Translations under genes and position numbers: made by a program | Part shown: positions 43,001-52,478 of the stretch, in pieces | How the letters are laid out: every line of letters begins with the position of its first letter | Numbering within the stretch: position 1 is the first letter of the stretch | The notes under the pieces: generated by a model | Told to the model about the DNA's origin: nothing | The model's input: the letters and a program-made list of their open reading frames with translations, nothing else | Database searches by the model: none | Source of the DNA: Kitagawia praeruptora | Lineage: Eukaryota; Streptophyta; Magnoliopsida; Apiales; Apiaceae | NCBI GenBank assembly: GCA_037693485.1 | Contig: CM075348.1 | Span: 122,833,609-122,897,608 of the forward strand | DNA: 64,000 nt | Direction of reading: 5' to 3'

Positions 43001-46000
43001 TCAGTTCGATCAGCATTTTCATCTGGTCTTGGTGAATCAGATTTGGCACTTGCCACACATCCAGTAGCATCTGCATTGGGATCATCAGAGAGCAGTACGT
43101 TTCTACTTTCTTGAGTTCCCATAGATTCATGCTTTGGATCATTATGCACAGATGTATCCGTTGACATTTCAGCAGAATCAACTTCACCTCTTTTTGCCAA
43201 CTCACGAGTTCCCTGTACCTCAGCACTAATTGTATTTGAGTCAACAGCAACACAGGTGGTTTCCGATTCTCCAACATATTCCTCTCCTGGCCCAGCTTCT
43301 GGTAAAGGAGATGATCTTGTGTTATCTACAACTTCAACTGACGAAGGCGGAACAGATGTAGACAATCGACCAATCTGAGAATATAATTTGTTAAAACCAT
43401 GCCTAAACTGCAGCAACTCAGGTACACTGCAGGTGAAATAAATAAGGATCTAAAAAAGAGAGGGTAATACCTGATCCTGCAGTTGGGAATGACTTTCCTT
43501 ACCGTCTTTCTCATCATTATTGTTAGAGTTAGACCTATTAGATAGATCAGTTTCTGCAACTGCAGTACTACTGGAGCCTATTGATGTGAGATATTCCGAA
43601 GTTCCAAGTGTACTAGAAAAGGAACTGGTTAAAGGGCTAGATGCAGAAGCTGAATCAGATACTTCAGTAGTTGTTTTACTTTGAACAGGTATCAATGTAG
43701 ACTCCGACTTCTGCAAGGACATTTCACTTGTGTTTTCAGGATCTCTTTCAGTACGAGCTAATGCAGCTTCTCCTTCTCGACTAGATATCTTAGGAATATT
43801 CTTCTCAACAGTAGGTGAGCTTGCTGTCAAAGAAGATTCAGCAATCTTCTCCACGCGTGGGGGACCTGCAGGCTTCACTGTGACCTGTATTTAAATTAAG
43901 CATGTTCCGTAAACAACAGTTTGGAGATGCCATGCAAAAAATACCAGCAGTGAATAATACGATAAAGGAAAATAGAAGTTCATAAAGACAGGCTAACCTG
44001 TTTATATAACCTTGGAGCCTGTGAACTTGGAGCAACTTGGTTACTGCTCAAATGAAGAGAATTAGGACCTGTATAAAAGACGGAACCCTGACTGTAAGAA
44101 TTAGGATAAAAGTTACTTGGGCGACCAGGAGGAAAAGATGAAATAGGTTGGGACTGAGGTGGCATATTCGTATGTGATCGTGGAGCAGACGATCCCGATT
44201 CTACGTAAGTCTCGGCCTTCTTAGATAAACTCAACTCCTCATGAGTATCCGGGTGAGTTATCTTAACTGTTTTACGGGTACCACCAAAATTCCCTGGCTG
44301 CTGCTGCGGGAACTGAGGATTGATGTTCATCCCCATATTGCCCATGTGAGGTAACTGCGTACCCATTTGCGATGAGAAATTGACACCCTGACCCTGATGC
44401 ATGACACCCTGAGGCGGAATCATGTGGGGTGGAAGACCTTGAATATACAGTTGCTGCTGCACTTGAGAGGGATTTCCCATAGGGAAGGGCATTGGCATGG
44501 GCATTGGCATAGAGCTATTTACCATGCTTTGGGACTGCAACTGTGGGTTAGGATTACCAAACTGAACTGGTATATGTTGCTGGTGAAATGGCATTTGCAT
44601 AGGCATCCCAGAAATAGGGTGAACAGAAGGCTTCTGAGTTTGAATTGCATGTGGACCAGGTGCAACATGCACATCTCTTCTTGCTTTCGACATTGAATGA
44701 GTGTCAACAGCATTAGGTTGGTCAGCAGTTGCAGAATTATTTGTAGGCAAATTTTGCTTAAGAACTGATTGGGCTGGCGGCACAGGCATTGCTCTTGATG
44801 ACTCATAGCGAGCCTGCAACACATATTGAAGAGCAGGAGAGGAAGTCGTCAAACAATTAATACCAACTGGGATAAAGAATATGATTAACCTATTATTGTA
44901 ATGTAATTTAATAAAGTCATCTCACTGAAAGAGGGCCAAAAGTCAATCTTCAAAAAGCACAGCATATTACAGTCAACCAAATCACAAAATATCAATACTG
45001 CTTATTTATTTGACCATTTTAGGCAGCAGACAGCTTTATATATATGTATAGGTATATATAAACATCTTTCCTGAAAATACACATCTATTCTGTTGACCCT
45101 TTTTCAAACTATCTATTTGGGCGGCAGGGATCATAAGAACCATACTTTACAGTAGCCATTTAGAAATCAAAGCGAATCATATTTAATTTCCATCATAAAA
45201 AGAGAAGGCTTATATAAAACATTTTTATCTAAACAGAGTTGCAAGTAAATCTATAAGCAAGCCCCACGAAGCAATAAACATAAAAAGATGGCAACAATGT
45301 TGAACCTGTTCCCGTTTCTGCTCATCCAGATTTGGTGGCGCTGAGCTAGTTCGAGCAGGTACCTGTAAGCACAAGCGAAATCATTCCTAAAATTATAATA
45401 AATGATAACTTATATCTTAATTAAGATTCACGTAACTGAGATAGCCAACAATATATATTCTTAATAGAAAATTTCAACCTTACCTGCATCAGACCAGGAC
45501 TTATTGATCCAAACTGGAGCGGAAAACCTCCACCTGAGCCACGCGAAACTCCTATTAGCTTATTATGAAATACAGAAGTTCAAATATTTAACTTCGTGTT
45601 ACACTACCAAATATTTACATAATACGACACTTAACCTTTGGCAGGGGTTGAAGGGGCCACTGTATTTGAGCTAACAGGGGTACTATTCGGAGCTGGAGCT
45701 TTCGGCACACCCCGGTTAACTTTTTGTGTCGTAACATTCTGCTTGACAACAACTGGTGCATCAGACCCTCCTACAACAAGTGCAACAAAAAAAAAAAATC
45801 AAACTCAACCATCACACCACATTCAAAAACAAAACCAATTTAAATCCCCAAAAAAAAAAAATCTTTCGGCCAATACCATGTGATTGCGAATGAGCACCAT
45901 TCTGCACACCACGCGCTGGACCAGAAACAGCAACATTACCACCAGTAGTAGCATCACTCCTAATATCCGAATTCACAACCCGAGTTTGCGATCCTTGTGC

Positions 46001-46887
46001 ATTACTAGGCTTCTTGAAACTAAAAAGAACCCAACAAAAACAAATTTTTCATATAATTCATCAAAATAAATAACCCACACAACATACACAACAAAACCTC
46101 TATAAATTAATACTCAAAGGACCAAAGATTCAATTACTCAATTAATAAAGCTTACTAATTAATCAAAGTTAAAAAAACATAAGCATCCATTATTAATTAA
46201 CAAAACGCATTTGTTATTCTTTGGTTATTAACCAGTAATCGCGCATATAAATTAATCCCGGCTACTACTCAATCAAATATTAAATTAGTGAGATTACTAA
46301 CCAATCAAGTACTAATTAATCTTAGTTCACTTATCATTCGCATATTAATTTTTGGAGATAACTAACCATTCAAGTAATATTTAATATAAGGCTACTAATT
46401 GATCACACATTAATTTATCGAGATAACTAACCAATGGGAGTACTAAATAATCTTAGGTTAAAATCTTTTGCATATTAATTAATCGAAATTACAAACCAAT
46501 CCAGTACTAATTAATCTTAGGTTACTAATCCACCATATATTAAATTATCGAGGTTACTAACCAATCAAGTATTAATTAATCTTAGCTTACTAATCGATAT
46601 CGAGATTACTAACAACCAACTGAGTACTAATTAATCTTAGGTTACTAACCGACCGCATATTAATTTATCGAGCTCCAAATTTACAAACACACAATTACAA
46701 CAAAGACAGAAAACCTTATATACCTTCGATTAGTCGAAAGCGAAGGAGTAGGGGCGGTGGCAGCACCGCTACCCTTACCACCACCGCCTGAATAATTCCT
46801 CTGCACACTTGAGCTACCACCGGATCGATTAGTTTTTCGATACTGTCCCGACTCGCTCTTGTCAGCCCTAGATTGATTGACGGACAT
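34050..46887 (-). CDS. EIF4G: Eukaryotic translation initiation factor eIF4G
   Basis: eIF4G is the cytoplasmic scaffold joining cap-bound eIF4E, the helicase eIF4A and poly(A)-binding protein, so that mRNA can recruit ribosomes. Many plant virus resistance alleles map to this family. Exons on the minus strand are 46887-46724, 46019-45877, 45770-45636, 45551-45484, 45362-45306, 44813-43998, 43884-43471, 43374-40340, 34683-34489 and 34380-34050. All introns are GT-AG. The frame is continuous and gives 1785 aa, similar to Arabidopsis eIF4G (about 1.7 kaa). The N-terminal third is Gly/Ser- then Gln/Pro/Met-rich. The eIF4E-binding motif YSRDFLL is near residue 958. The MIF4G domain is at about 1140-1380 and the MA3 domain at about 1611-1785. 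The last two exons are separated from the rest by a 5.66 kb intron holding a retroelement in the opposite orientation. Confidence 0.95.
34684..35494 (-). other. eIF4G intron 8, 3' part
   Basis: No gene is seen. A segment at about 34840-35130 has an LTR-like feel: a TATA-like CTATAAATACAGG near 35075, then a GCAGGCACGTCGTCTGTG word that loosely recalls a gypsy PBS. Ends and target duplication were not found. A 62-65 bp imperfect tandem pair (both with GGCTTACTGTAG and TAAAGGAAATA) lies at 35184-35310. Confidence 0.4.
35495..35898. repeat. 400 bp duplication in eIF4G intron 8, copy 1
   Basis: This segment, from CTCTTCAGGGTGGCCC to GCTAGTATCC, recurs at 39178-39607 in the same orientation. The retroelement at 35899 is inserted exactly at the end of this copy; its left target duplication TATCC is the last five bases. 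Confidence 0.9.
35899..36282 (+). repeat. 5' LTR of the gene-capturing element
   Basis: Aligns with 38789-39157. Compared with the 3' copy it carries extra short words (CAGCAGAGG near 35990 and TGTTAAGTATA near 36193) and a few substitutions. Confidence 0.9.
36285..36296 (+). other. Primer-binding site of the gene-capturing element
   Basis: TGGTATCAGAGC follows the 5' LTR after two bases. It fits initiator tRNA-Met priming, which is used by copia and by several gypsy lineages. Confidence 0.85.
36310..37170 (+). pseudogene. Retrotransposon gag remnant
   Basis: The start ATGGCATCCACAACTCC at 36310 is followed by a helical charged region (frame 36363-36722) and, after a frame change, by a Retrotrans_gag-like segment at about 36838-37090. 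That segment has IPRFDGKDPNGWVMRVER, then EDELLEAVEMAF, then, after another shift, WSDLKEIILRQF. Order and spacing match gypsy capsid domains. A duplicated ACGATGGGGATGTTTT word near 36980-37000 causes one frameshift. A possible zinc-knuckle scrap (GCHLKECS) follows near 37160. It cannot make a full Gag. Confidence 0.65.
37258..37386 (+). pseudogene. Captured KH-domain RNA-binding protein fragment (probable)
   Basis: The frame 37193-37477 contains AVDGLLKSHKRIINVDADPA followed by GTVGTRMFVAAS. In plant KH proteins of the FLK/PEPPER/HEN4 group, a stretch of the form DGLLRVHKRI precedes a KH domain that begins with TRLLVAASQAGSLIGK. The match breaks off right after VAAS, where unrelated sequence begins, so only about 43 residues are captured. 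Similarity is judged by eye from family knowledge and should be confirmed by a protein search. Confidence 0.5.
37464..38060 (+). other. Unassigned interior of the gene-capturing element
   Basis: A 143-aa frame at 37464-37895 (Ser-, Glu- and Arg-rich) matches no family I recognise. A 17 bp direct repeat, CGGTCCTGTCACGGAGTGGC-like, lies near 37828-37868. The origin may be a further captured gene or gag-pol linker. Confidence 0.4.
38068..38145 (+). pseudogene. Possible captured HSP70 fragment
   Basis: Within the 214-aa frame 37841-38485, the segment TTDLGENKLLIYDPGGGTIG resembles the HSP70 phosphate-binding motif region, usually FDLGGGTFDVS. Only about 20 residues are involved and Asp is followed by Pro instead of Leu. 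It is fused in frame to the chaperonin-like part. The call is weak. Confidence 0.35.
38221..38620 (+). pseudogene. CPN60: Captured mitochondrial chaperonin-60 fragment
   Basis: About 120 residues follow plant mitochondrial CPN60 (HSP60) in order: LKSRATMINTPEE, then ISANGEREIGELI, then AMEKVGKEGVIT, then ALEVVERMKL. After a deletion and a TAG at 38483-38485 come PLILIHDKNISDVNVL and AIKRKRPLL. In the cell CPN60 forms the folding chamber of the mitochondrial matrix; here only part of the equatorial-intermediate-apical segment is present, without a start or the other ATPase motifs. The segments join with no intron visible, which fits capture through an RNA copy. Substitutions and stops mark it as non-functional. 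It is sense with respect to the element and antisense to eIF4G. Confidence 0.8.
38776..38788 (+). other. Polypurine tract of the gene-capturing element
   Basis: AAGGGGGGTGGAA directly precedes the 3' LTR. Just upstream (38733-38790) one frame reads NLNILEDKNFLRG, like the last residues of gypsy pol, so the original parent was probably a Ty3/gypsy element. Confidence 0.8.
38789..39157 (+). repeat. 3' LTR of the gene-capturing element
   Basis: Aligns with 35899-36282 and is followed by the target duplication TATCC and a run of C. Confidence 0.9.
39178..39607. repeat. 400 bp duplication in eIF4G intron 8, copy 2
   Basis: This direct repeat of 35495-35898 has scattered substitutions and one internal 27 bp duplication (TTTTTTAGAGGGGGTGGGGG twice, about 39390-39440). 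Both copies end GCTAGTATCC followed by a run of C and A. The duplication therefore preceded the retroelement insertion. Confidence 0.9.
39608..40339 (-). other. eIF4G intron 8, 5' part
   Basis: AT-rich, with no gene or repeat recognised apart from A/C homopolymer runs at its start. The donor site is at 40338-40339. Confidence 0.6.
44814..45305 (-). other. eIF4G intron 5
   Basis: AT-rich intron of 492 bp with a TATATATG-rich stretch near 45041-45060. Nothing else was seen. Confidence 0.7.
46255..46675. repeat. Minisatellite in eIF4G intron 1
   Basis: About six or seven degenerate copies of a 60-70 bp unit follow one another. Each contains GAGATTACTAACCAATCAAG, then TACTAATTAATCTTAGGTTA, then a CATATTAATTTATC-like part. 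It lies within the first coding-region intron (46020-46723) and makes up more than half of it. Confidence 0.85.
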
Positions 46888-47494
46888 AAATCCAAACCCT
46901 AATCACCTCCAATCTTATTCAAATCAACAATTTTCTGCAACAAAAACACAGATCTATCTCATTAATCACATAATCAACACAAAATCAAACAGCATTACAA
47001 TCAATTCACATATGTACATGTAATTAAAGGTGTTGAATTGATTAAAGATTGAATCTTTTTGGTGAAATTGAGTGAATAGAGTGAAGATATATATATATAT
47101 ATATATGTATGTATAATATTTGTGTACGCGTGTGATGTTTGTTGTGTGTATAGGTGTATGTATAGATTGGATTGAATTGGATGGAAAAGGGGGGTGTGGA
47201 AGAAGGAAGAGGAAGCAGAGAAGGAAAAACGAACCTGAGAGTGTTTGTGTGTGTAAATTTTGTGTGCGAGACAACAGAAGAGTGTTTTAACTTTTGTATG
47301 TGTTTATTTATATTTATATAAATATAAATATAAATATATATATTTTTGTTTTCTAATTGAAATTGAAAAACAAAATATAAATGTTTTTTCAAAGCTTCCT
47401 TTTGTGAAAATTGTAACTCGGAGATTTTGTATAAATATTTTTTTTATTTTCTAAAATCATGATATAAGAGTTATTGTGATGTAATTAAACTTCG
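46888..47494 (-). promoter_or_regulatory. eIF4G 5' UTR and promoter region
   Basis: On the minus strand, a CT-rich leader (TTCTCTGCTTCCTCTTCCTT near 47205-47225) lies upstream of the ATG, with AT-rich sequence of possible 5' UTR intron character between. TATA-rich sequence (TATATAAATATAAATA) lies at about 47305-47345. The start site cannot be fixed from sequence. TA microsatellites lie at 47088-47106 and 47330-47343. Confidence 0.4.
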
Positions 47495-48475
47495 GAAATT
47501 ATAAAAAAAAACTACGTTTTCTAGTTTGTTTTGCAAATATACTATCTTTACAAATTTATTACAAATATACTATTTTACACTATCTTAATTGCAAATATAC
47601 CACATCTTCTCCAACCCCCATTTTTCACCCATTCCATTATTAATATCAAACACATAGCAATTTTTTGATAGTTTCTTAATAGACGAGCGAAGTGAATGAT
47701 GATTCCTAGCAGTATTTTGCTGGGAATCACAAATTATTATTGTGATTGAAAAAGGACCGCTTCAGGTGGCCTTATACGAATATATGTAACCCCGAAGCTT
47801 TCTTACTTCTTCATAAGAGTCACTCAGTAGATAGTTCACGTATAAACTAACTCCAGTACCGCTGCAATTTGAAAGCATGAATGGTGAGCAATAGTTAGAC
47901 AGCAAAATAAGGTCAAGATTCAGGACATAGACTTATAGCGATAAAAATAGCTAGGCTTTGATTTTATATAACTGATATTCATGGATTATAAGGAACATCA
48001 CTTTGAAAAGTAAATATCAGGAAACGGACTACAAAGGAAAAGTATTAGGTTTGAACTAATTTGTCTAATCCATTAATCTCTATTGATCATCGGGGCCGCA
48101 GGCCACCACCTCCGATATGTTCTCCGATCTTTTGGATTCCGGCGAGCTTCGATCTGTTCTCCGATATGTTTTCTTAGTCGTATTTTTTGATTTTCTATGA
48201 AGTTGCGTTTGGTTGATTTAAGTTGCGTTTGGTTGATTTCAGTTGATTTGGGTTGCTTTGTTGGATTTGGGTTGAAATAATTAAGTTACAATTAGTTGAT
48301 TTGGGTTGCTTTCAGATTTACTAAATTGTCAAAAAAGTTGCATCTGGTTGATTGTAGTTGCATCCCGTATTTTTGAAATTTTTTTCAAAAGATAGTATTT
48401 TTGCAAATAAAACTTTAAAATAACAGTATTTTTGCAAAAAGTTTTATATGCTAGGGTATTTTTCAAAAAACCCCT
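47495..48475. mobile_element. Possible TIR-bounded DNA element
   Basis: The left end (about 47505-47590) has TTTGCAAATATACTAT-type words. The right end (about 48385-48470) has their imperfect reverse complements (ATAGTATTTTTGCAAA), giving loose terminal inverted repeats of about 80 bp. The interior includes repeated GTTGCGTTTGGTTGATT words (48205-48250). A minus-strand stretch near 47775-47880 reads like a short exon after a CAG acceptor. Ends and target duplication are not resolved. Confidence 0.3.
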
Positions 48476-48669
48476 AAACTTTAGTTTTGACGATATAGAC
48501 TTGAATAATTATTATTATTATTTATAAGATATATTTTAATGGAGGTCAATAATTTGTGGGACATTTTATTTATGAAAGGACATTTATGCTCATTTCGTGA
48601 TTTATCTTTAGAAAATTGCATTTTTTTGAAAGGAATATTTTTAAATAATTTGATTTGATATAATAATAA

Positions 48670-48854
48670 GAGTAAATTGCATCATGGTGGCTAGTACAAT
48701 TATTTTTTGCCACTTTGATGGCTAACATTGCAAATCTTGCACTATGATGACTCGAAATTGTTTTTTTAAAACATTTAAATGACTTCCGTCATCTTGACCT
48801 AAACGGAGTTAGTTTGACAGGAGTATTATAGTCTTTAAATAAGTACTAACTGAG
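48670..48854. repeat. Left TIR of the Pack-MULE-like element
   Basis: Reverse complement of 51621-51807 at roughly 80 percent identity by eye, from GAGTAAATTGC to AACTGAGTA. Confidence 0.85.
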
Positions 48855-48984
48855 TACTTCCTAGAAAAACAAGCATAACAAAAGTTCTCAAATCATTTTC
48901 CATGAATTCTTTCATGCTGTCGATTAGAAGAAAGGCTAGTGAATCACACCCAATAAAATCCCTGATTTACACCCCATATTAACA

Positions 48985-49547
48985 AGAAGCAATTATAGGT
49001 GGGCTTGAGATCCTCATGTGAACTTCTTTGGCTCCTGCCTCCTTTAACAACCTAAAATTTTTGGAGGAAGTTGTCCCCTTTACAATTTAATCATCTACAA
49101 CCACAACCATTTTCCCCTCCAAAACTGCTCGAATTGGAGACAACTTAAGCTTAACCCCAAAATCCCTAATTTATTATGAAGGTTCGATAAAAGTTCGATC
49201 TCCCAACATAATGCGACCTGATCAACCCTTGTTGAAATGGAACCCCTGCTTTTGTAACATAACCAAGAGCAGCCACAACCCCTAAATCCGAGACAACAAT
49301 TACAACAACACAATCAACAGGTGCCTTAGTAGCAAGTATTTTCCCAAACTTCCTACGAGACTCATAAACAGACCTCCCAAAAACTACCGAATTAGGTAAA
49401 ATAAAATAAATATGCTCAAAGATACAAGCCTTCGGCACCACATGTTTTATCAAACAAAGCAAAGACTCAATCCCCGTTCTATCCACCACAATAACCTCCC
49501 CAGGCCCCTCTCATAAGTAGCCTCAATCAAATCCAAAACACAAGTCA
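48985..49547 (-). pseudogene. ASE: Amidophosphoribosyltransferase (purF/ASE) fragment
   Basis: The enzyme catalyses the first committed step of purine synthesis (PRPP plus glutamine to phosphoribosylamine) in plastids. The minus-strand sequence follows the plant protein from TCVLDLIEATYE through SVVFGRSVYESRRKFG, VVAALGYVTKAGVPFQQGLI and RSHYVGR. After a gap and frame change it continues with RAVLEGK and the PRPP-loop region (VVVVDD then a stop, then GTTSS) to EAGAKEVHMR. Ser-to-stop in the PRPP loop, a frameshift near 49165 and substitutions at conserved acidic residues show that it is dead. Neither the N-terminal glutaminase Cys region nor the C-terminus is present. It lies inside the Pack-MULE-like element. 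Confidence 0.85.
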
Positions 49548-50627
49548 TTTCCTCCCCACAAGAGCAGTGACACGATTGTTAGTGCAGTTAACACCTTGCC
49601 AGGTGGTAAAACAAGCGGTGGAAGTAGTGCGCGTGAGAGTCGGTTGTAATAACCCAAATTTCTATACTTGAGAAAGATTCCATTTTTGGGATAAATAGTG
49701 CTTTGCATGGATGAATAGTGAAATTATGGATGAATAGTGATTTTGGGGACTAAGAAAATTTTTCATGCCACCCTATGTACGGGATAGGAAATGGATATTT
49801 CGAGGTTATATTAATGATCTACGATGTAAATAAGTGTATGTAAACGCGATCGAAATTCAGAAATTCCAAACTTTATTTTTATAGAATATTTGACCTGGCA
49901 GTGAAGGGCATTTCAATGCGACCAAGATAAGTGATTTATTTAATTTGAGGATTCAAGGATTTTATATTTTATTATTTTATTAAGGTGATTTAAGGTTTTA
50001 GAACGAAAACCCCTGAGTTAGTATAACGAACATTCTAGAAATCGCTAGAACTTTGCAACGAGATTAAGCGATTAAGCGATTAAGCGAACGAATTATGGAT
50101 TATGGATTGAACACGTGACGAGATTAAATACCATGCAAGATCATCAAGTGGATTATATTAAGGGAATTGGTGGAAAAGAAAATCAAAAGAAAAAGGATTT
50201 ATGAAAAGACTGGTACGGCGGCCAGCCCAACAAAGGTGTATAAAAAGCCCGGATGCGGCTTAGGGTGTGATAGGCGGATCATCCTTCTACCGGTAGTAAA
50301 TTGCAAGATGTATGGACTGATCATCCATTACAGCCCAGCGGATAAGAATCCCCTGAATATAGTCCATCAGCAGTGTAATTAATACCACATACGGGTATTA
50401 ATTGCAGTATGAATATTATATCCTTACTAAGTTTTTGCGGGTAAATTTCAGTATGATGAGAAAATTATGGGGAGTCTTTTCTCGAAGAAGTTTGTAGTAT
50501 ATATATATGAGTAATATCCAAAGTGGGAGAGTTTAAGGGTTCAGTTGTTTATTGTTAATCAAAAGAGGAATATATTTTCGAAATGATTTTGATAGTACAT
50601 TGTTGAAGTACAATTCATATCTTTGAG

Positions 50628-50629
<2 letters not shown>

Positions 50630-50673
<44 letters not shown>
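50630..50673. repeat. TA microsatellite
   Basis: About 21 consecutive TA dinucleotides, the landing site of the MITE that follows. Confidence 0.9.
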
Positions 50674-50677
<4 letters not shown>

Positions 50678-51033
50678 CTTGTTCTAATAGAAACTAAATT
50701 AGAATAGAAACTAGAAACTAAACATAAATTAAATATTTCAAACTAATCTAATGACCAAATTAGGGGTACCCCAATACAAAAAGTTCATAATATTCTTGGC
50801 TCCATCCAGCAAAAAAAAAAATAAAAAAAATTACTGTTCACTGCTGACGTGGCAGTGACGTCAGCGTGAACAGTATTTTTTTTTTTTTTTTTTTTTGCTG
50901 GATGGAGCCAATAATTTTAAACACTTTTTGTGAAGGTGCCCCTGGCGGGGCCATTAGAATGAATGAAATATAATTTATTTAGTGTTGGTTTCTAGTTTCT
51001 ATTCTAAGATTGGTTTCTATTTGACCACTAGCC
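50674..51033. mobile_element. Hairpin MITE inside the solo LTR
   Basis: The 360 bp element is almost entirely one imperfect inverted repeat: GGGTCTTGTTCTAATAGAAAC at the left against the reverse complement at the right. Near the centre, GGCTCCATCCAGCAAAAA pairs with TTTTTTTGCTGGATGGAGCC and TACTGTTCACGCTGACG-type arms flank the loop. TA dinucleotides flank it. It has no coding capacity; the transcript would fold into a long hairpin. Confidence 0.8.
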
Positions 51034-51620
51034 TATATATATATATGATTCTGGTGTATAAAACTTGCTGGCCATTCTTTGGCTCATTCTTGCTATTTAA
51101 ATATTATTAAACAGCGACGATCAGAGCTGGCACTAGTACGGCGAACTGTGATAAGAGGAAAGGTCCTGCAACGAACGTAGCATGCTAGAAGAAAGATTCC
51201 GGATATGAGAATAAGGTGGAAGAAATATTATGAATTATATTGTGATATATGGGATTAACTGTTAAGTATCGTAATAGCTCTAGTGCTTTGAAGTTGTAAT
51301 AAAATTCTGGAGGATACTCTGATGTGTAAACACTTTTGGATTAGTAAGTTCTTGTTCTAAGACTATAACCTGTGGAGTAGATTATGGAGTGTATTATGAA
51401 TATTTTGTAGATTATATTGTGAGCAGGTGATTGAATTTTCCGCAAAGGTATGTAACTGTATGGTTAAGGATGTGACGACCCGGATTCCTGGTAAGGGATC
51501 AGGGGGCGTTACATCGGTGGTAGAGCGGAAGAGAGAGAGAGAGAGCGGCGGTGTTAGTTTAATTGAATCAGATGAAGAGATGAATTAGATATGTATATGT
51601 TTGTATATATATTTCTATAT

Positions 51621-51807
51621 TACTCAGTTACTATTTAATTAAGGACTATAATACCCCTGCCAAACTAACTCCGTTTAGGCCAAAGATGACGAAAGTCATT
51701 TAAATGTTTAAAAAAACAATTTTGAGCCATCATACTTCAAGATTTAAAACATTGGTCATCAAAGTGCCAAACATTAATTTTACTGGCCACCATGGTGCAA
51801 TTTACTC
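51621..51807. repeat. Right TIR of the Pack-MULE-like element
   Basis: Reverse complement of 48670-48854. A TAA/AAT microsatellite (about 51808-51842) follows. Confidence 0.85.
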
Positions 51808-51840
<33 letters not shown>

Positions 51841-51842
<2 letters not shown>

Positions 51843-52478
51843 TATGTTGTCCGTGATAATTTTAGAATACGTGAATTATTCCTTTGAGATAAGTTGGTCA
51901 TTAATATTGTTCATCAATAAATCATTGTAATATTATTGTTTCACTATATTGTTCACTTGCTGAGCGTTGTTGGCTCACTCTTGCTTTGTAATATATGTAG
52001 TCCGTGATAATTTTGGAAAACGTGAATTATTCCTTTAAGATAAGTTGGTCATTGATATTGTTCATCAATTAATCATTGTAATATTATTGTTTCACTATAT
52101 TGTTCACTTGCTGAGCGTTGTTGGCTCACTCTTGCTTTGTTTTACCTTCCCTTTGAGTTAGGGTTAAGGAGTTGGAATACCTGCGCGTTATAATTCAAAT
52201 AAGAGTGATGGTGCATTCTTTAAAGGTTAGTTATAGAGCCAGCACGGGCAAATACTAATTGGCTTGCGCTATGGTTTAAGCGGTATAAAGGTTTGTATTG
52301 GATTGGAGATAGTAGATGTAATAATTTGCATAATGTAGATTCGTGTTTCATACCATAACCTGGAATCGATCCTCGGTGAGGTATCGTTAGTGTATAAAAG
52401 TTTATTATTTAGGTATGTATAATTGTTATTGGTTGGGTGGCACCCAGTCCGGGATACCGGGTATGGGGTCGTTACATG
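51841..52478 (+). mobile_element. 3' portion of a gypsy-type LTR with an internal 151 bp duplication
   Basis: It ends ATGGGGTCGTTACA at 52478, where Sirevirus pol sequence starts abruptly. It aligns in reverse with 54352-54850 (shared words include ACCATAACCTGGAATCGATCCTCGGTGAGG in mirrored form and TTCACTATATTGTTCA). Units 51841-51991 and 51992-52140 are tandem copies of 151 bp with few differences. The left part of this LTR is missing. Confidence 0.7.

Larger units (their letters stand above)
49645..51513 (+). mobile_element. Solo LTR of a Ty3/gypsy-type element
   Basis: The 1869 bp segment starts TGTAATAACCC and ends GGGGGCGTTACA, with an exact 5 bp duplication TCGGT on both sides (49640-49644 and 51514-51518). 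No PBS or PPT adjoins it, so it is what remains after LTR-LTR recombination. Its first 450 bp align in reverse with 60960-61480, and its end resembles 52440-52478 and the reverse of 54352-54380, so related elements lie nearby. It is inserted in the Pack-MULE-like element. The 71-aa frame at 50167-50382 is incidental. Confidence 0.88.
48670..51807 (-). mobile_element. Pack-MULE-like DNA transposon with captured purF sequence
   Basis: Terminal inverted repeats of about 185 bp (48670-48854 and 51621-51807) begin GAGTAAATTGCAyCATGGTGG. They are flanked by the 9 bp direct repeat TAATAATAA (48661-48669 and 51808-51816). That length is typical of Mutator-like elements, although this one is low complexity. 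The interior holds a minus-strand amidophosphoribosyltransferase pseudogene and no transposase. Without a later solo-LTR insertion (1869 bp plus 5 bp) the element would be about 1.26 kb. Long TIRs, 9 bp TSD and a captured gene fragment fit a Pack-MULE. Confidence 0.8.

Noticed and set aside
48985..49547. Functional purine-synthesis gene
   Set aside because: It has a stop in the PRPP loop and a frameshift, lacks both ends of the protein, and lies inside a transposon.
50167..50382. 71-aa frame in the solo LTR
   Set aside because: It lies wholly within LTR sequence, with no family features.
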